In this document: one piece after another, positions 1 through 6,437 of the stretch
Position numbering within the stretch: position 1 is the first letter of the stretch
Layout of the letters: each line of letters begins with the position of its first letter
DNA from: a virus
DNA: 23,508 nucleotides
Virus record (IMG/VR): IMGVR_UViG_3300020192_000082
Coordinates: 1-23,508 of that record
Direction: 5' to 3' (one strand)
Position numbers and translations under genes: made by a program
Notes under the pieces: model-generated
What the model was told of the DNA's origin: nothing
What the model saw: only the letters and a program-made list of their open reading frames with translations
Database searches by the model: none

Positions 1-435
1 AAAAAGAAGCTCCAGCAAGCTGCTATAGAGCAGTATCCGGTACGTGACTCGGTAGTGATCCACCGCGATACCATCCGGGACACGCTGGATATTCCACCAC
101 TGGAGCTGATCGTGTATGATACAGTAGAATGCCCACCCAGCGATACGATTCGCTTGGTGCCGGTGCAAAAGGTCGTACTCGTACCAGCTCGCACGATGGT
201 GATCGAAATACCCAAAGCCGATACGACTAATTGGCTGCGCTACACCGCCATAGAGGAAATTTTAAAAGATGAGTTGAAAGAATGTAACCAAATCAGCGCA
301 GGGTGGAAAGGAAAAGCGGAAGCCTATAAAGCTCAAGCTAAACGTGCAGATAAATGGTTTTGGTGGTTTTTGCTGGCGGCGCTGGCACTGATCGGAACAA
401 CCGTGTTTCGGTTCTTAGGATACTTGAGATTTTAG
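1..435 (+). CDS. Coiled-coil/membrane protein, 5'-partial (possible spanin-like lysis protein)
   Basis: The frame is open from base 1 to a TAG at 433-435, so the start is probably outside the window; a GTG at 55 is only an internal candidate. The product ends in one clear membrane segment (about 20 residues, WFWWFLLAALALIG and following) preceded by a lysine- and alanine-rich helical stretch (WKGKAEAYKAQAKRADK). The N-terminal half is rich in valine, isoleucine and aspartate and contains CPPSDTIRLVPVQKVV. Small coil-plus-membrane proteins with a similar CPPSDTI segment are common in Bacteroidota prophages near lysis or head genes, and I recall no firm function. A role as inner-membrane spanin or other lysis accessory is an inference from architecture only. 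It is followed by the tRNA-like gene on the same strand. Confidence 0.6.
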   Translation, partial: KKKLQQAAIEQYPVRDSVVIHRDTIRDTLDIPPLELIVYDTVECPPSDTIRLVPVQKVVLVPARTMVIEIPKADTTNWLRYTAIEEILKDELKECNQISAGWKGKAEAYKAQAKRADKWFWWFLLAALALIGTTVFRFLGYLRF

Positions 436-471
436 CTACGGAGTAGCATTTGCCGTCCTTCTTGGAGCGGT

Positions 472-540
472 TGCCAGGTAAAGCCTAACGGTGCAAGGTT
501 CATACCCTTGAGTGTGCGCGTTCGACTCGCGTCCTGGCAT
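472..540 (+). tRNA. tRNA-like gene, anticodon CAT (Met/Ile2 type), defective D arm
   Basis: Seen in sequence: a perfect 7-bp acceptor stem (TGCCAGG 472-478 with CCTGGCA 533-539), a perfect 5-bp anticodon stem (494-498 with 506-510) closing loop TTCATAC with anticodon CAT at 501-503 and U33 present, a 5-nt variable loop, and a T arm (516-520 with 528-532, one G.U pair) with loop TTCGACT. The D arm is short: after T8-A9 there are 13 nt, with GCCT and a loop containing GG but no complementary 3' strand; at best a 3-bp GCC/GGT stem forms. The base after the acceptor stem is T, unusual for Met or Ile tRNAs, and CCA is not encoded. The T1-A72 pair argues against an initiator tRNA. It may be a degenerate phage tRNA, a tRNA with a small D-arm deletion, or a sequencing deletion. 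A 5-bp hairpin (546-559) follows directly. Confidence 0.6.
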
Positions 541-586
541 CGAATCTTGCTAATGCAAGGTGTTATGGGGTGTTATTAATTAGTAA

Positions 587-622
587 CCTACGGCATTGGA
601 TAGCCGTGCCGTAGGATTTTTT
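587..622 (+). terminator. Rho-independent terminator after the tRNA-like gene
   Basis: A 9-bp perfect stem (CCTACGGCA 587-595 with TGCCGTAGG 607-615), an 11-nt loop, then ATTTTTT (616-622). It would end a transcript carrying the partial gene at the left edge and the tRNA-like gene. Confidence 0.8.
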
Positions 623-654
623 AAACAAATTTTAATCCTTAAAAAATAGCATCT

Positions 655-1045
655 ATGAAACTGAAACTGTACGATCAAAACGCGCAAAACCGGTTTACTA
701 AACCTCGAATCTCTTTTGGTTTCAAAACCAATCAGATACGATTCAATAATCAAGCCGTGAAGTTAATGAACTTGAAGACCGGCGACAAGATTGCCATCGC
801 AATGAATGAAGACAATACCGAGGAATGTATTCCGCTTGGGGTGTCCACTAATGATGATCTTTTTTTTTACCTGCAAAGCGCTTGTTCAAGATTTTTTCGA
901 GTTGTTTAAGTTGACTAAAACAATGGGCTTCCCAATCGTAAAAGAACCAATAAAGGATGCTACACATGGCGATCTATTTTTAATCTTGACAGCAGAAGCA
1001 CTGATAATTGCCAAAGAAGAGGCGTTAAAACTAATCCGCAAGTAA
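655..1045 (+). pseudogene. Small Bacteroidota phage protein, frame broken at a T9 run
   Basis: Translation from ATG 655 gives PRISFGF...IRFNNQAVKLM, then GDKIAIAMNEDNTEE, and ends early at 907-909 just after nine T's (860-868). Removing one T joins it in frame to a second piece (TCKALVQDFFELF, then FPIVKEPI, then LFLILTAEAL) ending at 1045, giving about 129 aa. The joined product has the layout I associate with a small Bacteroidota phage family: a strand-rich N-terminus with a GDK(I/V) turn followed by D/E-x-x-N, then a helix, then a strand-rich tail. Function is not known to me. The break is either a sequencing error in the homopolymer, a real mutation, or programmed slippage. The downstream terminator at 1077-1105 fits a gene ending at 1045. 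Confidence 0.6.
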
Positions 1046-1076
1046 AGATATTGTCCTGTTATTTTTTGATTATTGC

Positions 1077-1105
1077 GGAGGCGCTACCTTACGCGCCTCC
1101 TTTTT
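1077..1105 (+). terminator. Rho-independent terminator
   Basis: An 8-bp perfect GC-rich stem (GGAGGCGC 1077-1084 with GCGCCTCC 1093-1100), an 8-nt loop and TTTTT (1101-1105), 32 bp after the end of the preceding gene. Confidence 0.85.
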
Positions 1106-1141
1106 CCAAAGCAACTATCACACTTTAAATCATTTCATATT

Positions 1142-1558
1142 ATGCGAAGCTTGACGACTTTAATTGGGCTGCTGCTATGTGCAGCCCTGGGCGTTTACGC
1201 CCAAAACAGTACCTACAAAGCGACGTACACGAACGAATGGGAGTACATGGACGTGCTGACAAAAGGAAGCGAACAAGAACCGGCGAGCTTTAAAGCCATC
1301 CGGCTGTGGAGTGCCGAGAAAGGCTTTGATTTGGAACTGATCGGACCGCTCGGTATTACGGCAAAGCAAGTGCAGAAAACACTGGCAAAAGCAGACTATT
1401 ACTACCGAGTGGCTCCGATGGGAGGACAATTGCGCATAACCGCTAAAGATTCGGTAAGCGTTGAACAGGTCTATGAATTGGTGAGTACACTACTGATCGG
1501 CGACTTTGCGTACAAGTTCTACACGTACACGTCATCGGCTCGAAGAATTACACCTTAG
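1142..1558 (+). CDS. Secreted/periplasmic protein of unknown function
   Basis: ATG 1142 gives 138 aa beginning with a good signal peptide: MRS, a hydrophobic core TLIGLLLCAALGV, and a likely cleavage after YAQ or nearby (A-L-G-V-Y-A-Q). An upstream in-frame TTG or other start near 1073 would add residues overlapping the terminator hairpin and spoil the signal peptide, so ATG 1142 is preferred. The mature part is soluble and mixed alpha/beta, with FKAIRLWSAEKGFDLELIG and AKADYYYRVAP segments. I do not recognise the family. The stop codon (1556-1558) lies in the first bases of a palindromic repeat, so the natural C-terminus may have been truncated or replaced by the repeat. Being after its own upstream terminator, it is probably transcribed separately from the gene before it. 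Confidence 0.6.
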   Translation: MRSLTTLIGLLLCAALGVYAQNSTYKATYTNEWEYMDVLTKGSEQEPASFKAIRLWSAEKGFDLELIGPLGITAKQVQKTLAKADYYYRVAPMGGQLRITAKDSVSVEQVYELVSTLLIGDFAYKFYTYTSSARRITP

Positions 1559-1592
1559 CCCCCTAAATCCCCCCAAAGGGGACTTAAAGGGG
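1557..1592. repeat. CCCCC-TAAAT palindromic repeat (Bacteroidota intergenic type), copy 1
   Basis: An imperfect palindrome: AGCCCCCTAAATCCCCCC on one side and GGGGACTTAAAGGGG on the other, separated by AAA. Palindromes of this form are, from memory, scattered through intergenic DNA of many Bacteroidota genomes. A degenerate copy in the opposite orientation lies at 16328-16350. The stop codon of the upstream secreted-protein gene falls at its edge. Confidence 0.6.
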
Positions 1593-1873
1593 TACTGCCC
1601 TACGCACGGTGCATTTCGCAAGAGAGATAGAAGGCGTGGCGGCTTCCTCCGCTCGCGCTCCGATGCCTACAAAAGGAGTAAGTTACGTAGAGCCGTACAC
1701 TGGTAAGCGTAGCAAACGCGGCTACCACTCGAATCTGTGCAAGCCAGATGGCAGCCACTACCACCACATCATCATCATTTTGCTAACAAAGTATTTTAGC
1801 AGCAACTATTTAACAAAAAAAGTATCGGGTGCAGCCTTTAAACGGGCTGTACCCGACAAAAAAAAGTAAAATC
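1559..1873. other. Gene-poor gap of 315 bp
   Basis: No convincing gene is visible. The gap begins with the palindromic repeat, then holds a GC-rich stretch, a (CAT)4 run near 1766-1777, and an 11-bp hairpin (1826-1855) before the next gene. A frame from ATG 1663 to TAA 1869 (68 codons) has a protein-like first half (SYVEPYTGK, then KPDGSHYHH) but a low-complexity second half overlapping the hairpin; it could be the remains of a gene interrupted by the repeat. No promoter can be assigned with confidence. Confidence 0.5.
1826..1855. repeat. 11-bp stem inverted repeat just before the 121-aa gene
   Basis: CGGGTGCAGCC (1826-1836) pairs with GGCTGTACCCG (1845-1855) with one G.U pair, around an 8-nt loop, 18 bp before ATG 1874. 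A-runs flank it on both sides, so in the - direction it is followed by GATAC then seven T's and may act as a terminator for leftward transcripts; in the + direction it could be a leader hairpin. Confidence 0.5.
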
Positions 1874-2239
1874 ATGGTTATTCATTTTAATAAAGGTATT
1901 ACACTAAAAACGGAGTTTCTGGGCGAAATAGTGAATTGGGAAACCGCTTTAGCTATGTTAGGCGGCGATCCGGAGGCTGATTGTGATTGGCTTCAATATA
2001 AGGAAGATGGATTGTATTGCCTGGACGTGGAAGAGCAGGATGCTGTAAACGCAGTTATTGATCGCGTAACCATCAAATTTAACTCGCTTCTTGAACACTG
2101 GGATGCGTGTAATAAATTAGCAGCGTTGAATGCTTGGTTTCAAGCATGGGAAGGGGAACCTTCCAGAGGTGTGCGGTCGAGGCTTACCACCTTCCGCACG
2201 TATGCACTCCAGGCTGGGCTGGTGGAGCCGGATAAGTAA
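1874..2239 (+). CDS. Hypothetical protein, 121 aa
   Basis: ATG 1874 is chosen over in-frame upstream GTG-type starts because those fall inside the hairpin 1826-1855. The product is soluble and acidic, starts MVIHFNKGITLKTEFLG, and has a mostly helical C-terminal half (KFNSLLEHWDACNKLAALN, then WFQAWEG). It contains cysteines at scattered positions but no metal-binding pattern. I do not recognise a family. It is convergent with the packaging operon, whose last gene ends at 2324, and no strong terminator lies between them (2240-2323). Confidence 0.6.
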   Translation: MVIHFNKGITLKTEFLGEIVNWETALAMLGGDPEADCDWLQYKEDGLYCLDVEEQDAVNAVIDRVTIKFNSLLEHWDACNKLAALNAWFQAWEGEPSRGVRSRLTTFRTYALQAGLVEPDK

Positions 2240-2323
2240 TTAATTACATAGACTTCTATCTACATACGTCTTATTTCCATTGCTATTGATGTAATAACAA
2301 CCGCCGCGCCCAAGTATCGGAGG

Positions 2324-2827
2324 CTACAGCTCTGGGTGTACACAAAAGTCCACACCGCCCAGCCCTTCAATCTCCTGCCAAGGCACAAATGGGTTGATCG
2401 GCTCATCATAATACTCCGTACTATATATAAAGGTGTACACGCGTAAGTCTGCGCGTTGCGCATTGGCAAAGCTCACGCGGGTAAGTGGGCTAAAGAACTC
2501 CCCTTCGGTGTTATTGATCGCGCTGTGGATTGCTTTCAAAATATCTAAATGTGCTAATCCAACGGGGCGAAAATCGGTATCGGTTACGCTGTGGGTGCGT
2601 TCCCATACGCGGAAGGCAATACGGAGGGTGACGAGTGTTTCGGCTTGCTGTACGCCCGCGCCAAGGTTGAAGTACGCCGGGGCATTGAAATTTACCAATA
2701 CAGCCGGAAAGCTCAAAGGCGGCATCGGCTCGCGCTCCAGTTGTCCCAGGTCAAAGTCCACCATCCGAACGGGTGTGCCGGCAATCGCCATGATACGGTC
2801 GGAGATGTGGAGAAATAAGTCTTTCAT
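2324..2827 (-). CDS. Tail terminator / tail completion-like protein (gp37-position)
   Basis: 167 aa, the last gene of the leftward operon. It begins with a helix (MKDLFLHISDRIMAIA), followed by FPAVLVNFNAPAYFNLGAG and alternating hydrophobic strands (ETLVTLRIAFRVWER), then a helix (HLDILKAIHSAIN) and further strands (RVYTFIYSTEYYD). An N-terminal helix plus a small beta-sheet with a late helix is the layout of tail terminator proteins (lambda gpU, Mu gp37 position). No specific motif proves this. The position after the gpG-like gene and 17 bp after the membrane-protein gene supports a head-tail joining role. Alternative: an unrelated neck protein. Confidence 0.5.
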   Translation of the reverse strand: MKDLFLHISDRIMAIAGTPVRMVDFDLGQLEREPMPPLSFPAVLVNFNAPAYFNLGAGVQQAETLVTLRIAFRVWERTHSVTDTDFRPVGLAHLDILKAIHSAINNTEGEFFSPLTRVSFANAQRADLRVYTFIYSTEYYDEPINPFVPWQEIEGLGGVDFCVHPEL

Positions 2828-2844
2828 GTTTTTAAGATGTCAGA

Positions 2845-3300
2845 TTAAGAGATGCCAGATACCGGACTTTTGGCGTTGATAGCTTTGTTTTTGGCAGCAA
2901 ATACGGTATGAAAAAAGTAGTGGAATACCACGCTAAGGATGGCTTGCGCCAATAGCCAGCTTCCCCAAAATACCCACCATGCTTTGACTGGTGAATCCAG
3001 ATATACCAGTAAGCCTGCCATTACGCCAATGCAAAGAATTTGGATTTGTTTCATTAAATGGAAACCATCGGTGATCCAAACCATCCAAGTGGTGGAGCCA
3101 ATAAAGGAGCGTCCGTTTTTCGGGTCCCGTCGTTTGTATTTATTCCTCCAGCTTTCGCCTGGGGAAAGCACCTGCCAAAATTTAGCATCCAGGGTTTTGA
3201 AAATACTTACGCTGTAATGGTGCATGGTTTTGTCAATGGCTGCATCGGCTACGCTATAAATGACCAAACACGCTAGTAAGATTAAAGCAGTTGTAAACAT
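2845..3300 (-). CDS. Membrane protein, 151 aa
   Basis: Starts at ATG 3300, 4 bp after the stop of the gpG-like gene. Three hydrophobic segments are visible: residues about 1-20 (FTTALILLACLVIYSVA), about 88-103 (ILCIGVMAGLLVYL) and about 108-130 (WWVFWGSWLLAQAILSVVF). Between the first and second lies a conserved-looking polar loop with SWRNKYKRRDPKNG and FIGSTTWMVWITDGFH. Proteins with a WRNKYK loop followed by a ST-rich and DGxH segment occur in Bacteroidota chromosomes and phages, but I know no function. Its place inside a head/packaging operon is odd for a membrane protein; it could be a passenger gene acting on the host envelope. Confidence 0.55.
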   Translation of the reverse strand: MFTTALILLACLVIYSVADAAIDKTMHHYSVSIFKTLDAKFWQVLSPGESWRNKYKRRDPKNGRSFIGSTTWMVWITDGFHLMKQIQILCIGVMAGLLVYLDSPVKAWWVFWGSWLLAQAILSVVFHYFFHTVFAAKNKAINAKSPVSGIS

Positions 3301-3304
3301 ACCT

Positions 3305-3739
3305 TTAAGGTTTATTTAGACGGTGGTTAATAAATGCAGTTGCTTTGGTCTGAATCCGTTTGTTTAGCTCGGCACTTTCGCCAATAAATTGACGTTTTGG
3401 CATTTTGAAGCCATTGCTGCGCCCGGCGCGTAAGCCTTCGTTGTGTACTTTTTCATACTCCAGGGGAAAAACAAAATCAATGTGATCGCCTACTTTCCGA
3501 CCTTTGAGGGCGTGTCCTTTCAATGTGCTGGTTTTGACCAGCAAAGCGCGTTGTGGCGTTTCGGGCTTTTTGCGCGGCTGCCAGGCGGTAAATACCAGAT
3601 CAGTAAAACCTTCCATGCGGAAGTTCTCTGCCCACATATTTTCGGCTTCCACTGCTACAATGGTGTCCAGTATTTCGTCCTCCAAGCGTGACAAGGAGTG
3701 GAGGATGTTTTTTAAAAAATCCGGCGGTTTGGTTGGCAT
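3305..3739 (-). CDS. Phage virion morphogenesis protein (Mu gpG-like)
   Basis: 144 aa. The C-terminal half carries the family signature: FPLEYEKVHNEGLRAG followed by a basic stretch, MPKRQFIGES and a closing helix. In the Mu gpG / P2 gpS family (PF05069) the equivalent run is Y-x-x-x-H-x-x-G, then MPxRxFLG. The N-terminal part is helical (FLKNILHSLSRLEDEILDTIV). The protein is believed to act in tail completion or head-tail joining in the cytoplasm. It follows the MuF gene by 29 bp, the same neighbour as in Mu (F then G). Confidence 0.75.
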   Translation of the reverse strand: MPTKPPDFLKNILHSLSRLEDEILDTIVAVEAENMWAENFRMEGFTDLVFTAWQPRKKPETPQRALLVKTSTLKGHALKGRKVGDHIDFVFPLEYEKVHNEGLRAGRSNGFKMPKRQFIGESAELNKRIQTKATAFINHRLNKP

Positions 3740-3768
3740 ATCTGCGCGTTTATTGTCATTTCTGACAA

Positions 3769-4995
3769 TTATATTGAATCGGTGATAGAATGTAATTGGT
3801 GTATTGTTAAGCCTTCGCCAATGCTGATCTCTTTTACATTAAAGTAAAATTCACCGCCCACCAGCTCCACCAGGTAATGTATAAACCTGACCCATTTTGG
3901 GTTAAGTGGGTCGCTGATCAGCGTCTCACCCGTTACTTTTAGTTCCGGCGTTACATAGTTGAAAGCTGTTAACAAGTTATTGCGTACCGCCACCATTTCG
4001 TGCGGTCCTTGCATCACCGTTTCAATCATTGCCTGGCTTAATCGCAATGGTTGCGGTAAACTAGGTAGTGTAAACTGATTACTAGCGTGTCGGGCAATTG
4101 CTAGTTTTTTAGTGCTGGCAAGGTCGAGGCGCTCTAAATAATTGTTTGCCTGGCGTTGTACTTTTTCCGCGTCGAGCGTACCTACATCAAAATAAGGATG
4201 GTCGTCGCCGAATACCTTGCCGGTTTTTCCCGCATTTTGCCGGAATCCTTTATCTGGCTGGAAGTTGGCAATCTTGCCATTCGCTTCGGCATCGGTTTGG
4301 ATCACCTTGCACCGGCATCGCCAGCCATTGGGTGGATAGTTGACATCCCAAAATAGATTATTCACCGGATGGATCGCGCCGTCGAGCAGTACGTGCTTTG
4401 GGCGAACTCTTGCATCGCCAGCCGTATCATAACGAAGATTGGGGTACAGAAAAGCCCGCTTTTCAAACTCTGCCCAGTCTTCTGCGGCTTGCGCTACTTG
4501 CGTAGCGCTAGTCAACTCGGTACGTAAATAAGTGACGTTATGCAGTTTTAGAATATCGGCTGCATTCTTTTTATAATCGGCAAAAGGGAGCTTGTTACCG
4601 GCTTTGTCCACCATGATGCGGCGTAGCTCTTCGGTAAGCGCCTGCTGTTTGTGCGCTGCAAAATGACTGAGGTTTTGCTGCATTTGTTGAAACTTGCTAA
4701 ACTCGGCGTAGCTCGTTGCTTCTGTAAATTGCTTGCCATACCCAGCCTCCGCAAATTGACGAAAACGGGTAAAGTGTTCGATCCAAAGCTTTTCGTGAAT
4801 GTCCGTCGTGTCAATGATTTGCTTATACACCTGATCGGCGTAGTCGTCTATGACCTCCGTGCTGATCCGGGTAAATTTGGTAGAGAAGTCAGCAAGTGTA
4901 ATTTCTTCGCCGATACAACCTTCGCACCTGCAACCGTCGTCGTGTAAGCCATATATTTTGCGTATTTCGAGTAAGCGCCGGGTGCTACGACTCAG
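3769..4995 (-). CDS. MuF-like head morphogenesis protein with extra C-terminal domain; start unclear
   Basis: The MuF (PF04233) core is clear: RVRPKHVLLDGAIHP, NNLFWDVNYPPNGWRCRC, i.e. H-x-x-LDG, FW, PP and CRC. The first standard start is GTG 4830 (353 aa), but a clearly protein-like sequence continues upstream in frame for 55 more codons (LSRSTRRLLEIRKIYGLHDD, then CRCEGC with cysteines C-x-C-x2-C) until AAC/AAA codons and a TAA at 5005-5007, with no ATG, GTG or TTG. The coordinates use CTG 4993-4995, which overlaps the portal stop as CTGA; entry by a -1 slip from the portal gene on the A10 run is the alternative. After the MuF core, about 90 C-terminal residues form another domain (FNYVTPEL, KWVRFIHYL, GEFYFNVKEI, HQLHSI) resembling the barnase/EndoU/colicin-like or polyvalent-protein domains fused to some MuF proteins. 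Role: a few copies inside the head, near the portal. Confidence 0.8.
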   Translation of the reverse strand: MSRSTRRLLEIRKIYGLHDDGCRCEGCIGEEITLADFSTKFTRISTEVIDDYADQVYKQIIDTTDIHEKLWIEHFTRFRQFAEAGYGKQFTEATSYAEFSKFQQMQQNLSHFAAHKQQALTEELRRIMVDKAGNKLPFADYKKNAADILKLHNVTYLRTELTSATQVAQAAEDWAEFEKRAFLYPNLRYDTAGDARVRPKHVLLDGAIHPVNNLFWDVNYPPNGWRCRCKVIQTDAEANGKIANFQPDKGFRQNAGKTGKVFGDDHPYFDVGTLDAEKVQRQANNYLERLDLASTKKLAIARHASNQFTLPSLPQPLRLSQAMIETVMQGPHEMVAVRNNLLTAFNYVTPELKVTGETLISDPLNPKWVRFIHYLVELVGGEFYFNVKEISIGEGLTIHQLHSITDSI

Positions 4996-6362
4996 GTTTT
5001 TTTTTTACCGGTCTGTGGCTTTTTGGCTTCGCCTGGCGTGTCGTCGTCTTCATCGTCCTCTATGCCGCCTACTTCCTCGCCCGCTTCTGGCATCGGTATC
5101 TTGTACTTTTCATACCAATACTTGTTCGCAATCGGTACTTTTTCCGATACTTTGAGGTCAATATTTAAGCGCTCGCTGAGGGTGATCGTTTCCTCATCTA
5201 CAAAACTCCATTCGCCTCCTTTTACTGCGTAGCCAATCCGCTCCAGATAGGGCGTGAGTAATTCGTTACAAAGCCGGATGATGAATTTGCGATCTGATCT
5301 ATGGCGTTGGTTTTGGGTCTCCTGGTGGGTTTTGCTTTGGGCGTATCCGCTACTGGTGGAGCTGGTGGTTGTTTCGGTATTGCCGAGTATGGTTACGCTT
5401 ATCTCTTGGTTACAAGCTATCCATAGTTCTTTGAATACGTCCGTACCACTTTGAGCGCCAGGGCTAAAATATTCAAGTTTTGCATCTTCTGGCGCAACGG
5501 CATATCCGGCGCTGCCAGCTTCGGCGAGTGCTTGCTCTAAGATCAGGCGGCTTTGGTCGTTGTTGTACGTCGCCCACCGGAAGGGCATACCGAAGCGTTC
5601 AGCAAACTCCGCCCAGTCGCCGAAGTCGCCCCGCTTGTAGATGACGTATTGGGCAGCCTTTAATAATAAACCAAGATCGTTGTCTTTTCCGATCTCAATT
5701 GTAAAGTAATCGAATGGTGCTTCGCGGTATTTGATGCCATCGGTACCCCATTGCTCTTTTGTGACTATGCCTAGTCGTGGCTTTACGTGTTTGCGGGGAA
5801 TGATATTTGTTTTACCCACATCGGTGCCGGGCGCACCCCAGTGTAATTCTATCAGGGAGTGTCCCCAGATTTTTGCATACAATACCTGGCGCAGAAACTC
5901 CTCAAAGAAACTCTTTTCGGTTAGCTTCTCTACATCGTCCACTTGCTTGCCTTCTACTGTAAAAGTCAGATTGAGGTTGGTGATTGCTTCTACTCGTTTT
6001 TCAATCGCGTCGCTGAGATGACCATCTAAAAGGATGTCCTCATAAAGATCGTAGAGCAGAACCCGTTGGTCACTATCTGCTTCTGCTGCGATCATGGCGT
6101 TGCGCCATTTTTGAATGTCCTGGCTTTGGCGATTGATGGGGCGTACCGTCAGGTTGTTGACAATTACTTGTTTGCCGGTCATATCGGGTTGTGGACTACG
6201 GTAGTTGGTTTTGGTAGCAAGTTCTACCGGTGCTGGAGTGGCAAAGATGCGTGCTGCAGACCGTAAAAAGGTGCTTACTTTCTCTGATTTGAAAAAACTC
6301 AAAAAAGAGCCATTTTTAAGCCTGTCACGAAGCGCGGTATTTTCTGACCCGATAGTACGCAT
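4992..6362 (-). CDS. Portal protein (DUF935, Mu gp29-like)
   Basis: 456 aa from ATG 6362. The DUF935 signature is near residues 235-262: LLKAAQYVIYKRGDFGDWAE followed by FAERFGMPFR. Upstream, LLYDLYEDILLDGHLSDAIE (about 102-121) and WGHSLIELHW (about 166-175) also match the family; downstream come an S/T-rich loop with TETTTSSTSSGYAQ (about 330-345), then NELLTPYLERIGYAV. The C-terminus is acidic (EEVGGIEDDEDDD) and then lysine-rich. The portal forms the dodecameric ring through which the terminase pumps DNA and to which the neck binds. Length is close to Mu gp29 (about 510 aa). It follows the DUF1320 gene by 75 bp and overlaps the upstream-extended MuF frame at CTGA. Confidence 0.9.
   Translation of the reverse strand: MRTIGSENTALRDRLKNGSFLSFFKSEKVSTFLRSAARIFATPAPVELATKTNYRSPQPDMTGKQVIVNNLTVRPINRQSQDIQKWRNAMIAAEADSDQRVLLYDLYEDILLDGHLSDAIEKRVEAITNLNLTFTVEGKQVDDVEKLTEKSFFEEFLRQVLYAKIWGHSLIELHWGAPGTDVGKTNIIPRKHVKPRLGIVTKEQWGTDGIKYREAPFDYFTIEIGKDNDLGLLLKAAQYVIYKRGDFGDWAEFAERFGMPFRWATYNNDQSRLILEQALAEAGSAGYAVAPEDAKLEYFSPGAQSGTDVFKELWIACNQEISVTILGNTETTTSSTSSGYAQSKTHQETQNQRHRSDRKFIIRLCNELLTPYLERIGYAVKGGEWSFVDEETITLSERLNIDLKVSEKVPIANKYWYEKYKIPMPEAGEEVGGIEDDEDDDTPGEAKKPQTGKKKT
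4998..5004 (-). promoter_or_regulatory. Candidate -1 slippery site A-AAA-AAA at the portal end
   Basis: On the - strand the portal gene ends GGT AAA AAA AAA ACC TGA. The A10 run (4997-5006) gives a heptamer A-AAA-AAA in the right phase for a -1 slip, after which reading continues AAC CTG AGT into the MuF frame without a stop. Only a weak 4-bp GAGT/ACTC pairing is visible downstream, so a stimulatory structure is not evident. An 11-A run would fuse the two genes directly. Confidence 0.35.
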
Positions 6363-6437
6363 TTTGCTTTATTTTAAAAATTGAAGGACGTTAAACGTGT
6401 CTCCGTTGAATCTTTTTGGTTTTCTCCCAAACGTATT

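Noticed and set aside
472-540. tRNA-like gene as an integrase attachment site
   Set aside because: Mu-like phages integrate by transposition at random sites, no integrase is visible, and no repeated copy of the tRNA 3' end occurs in the window.
1766-1777. CAT tandem repeat as a phase-variation tract
   Set aside because: Only four units, in a stretch without a convincing gene.
1663-1869. 68-codon frame as an intact gene
   Set aside because: The second half is low-complexity and covers a hairpin; at most the first half is a remnant, so it is reported only within the gap entry and a finding.
2433-2879. 148-codon open frame on the + strand opposite the tail-terminator-like and membrane genes
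   Set aside because: Composition is that of an antisense shadow and it overlaps two better supported - strand genes.
4850-5155. 101-codon + strand frame over the portal/MuF junction
   Set aside because: Low-complexity, Arg/Leu/Phe-rich antisense product; the - strand frames carry recognisable families.
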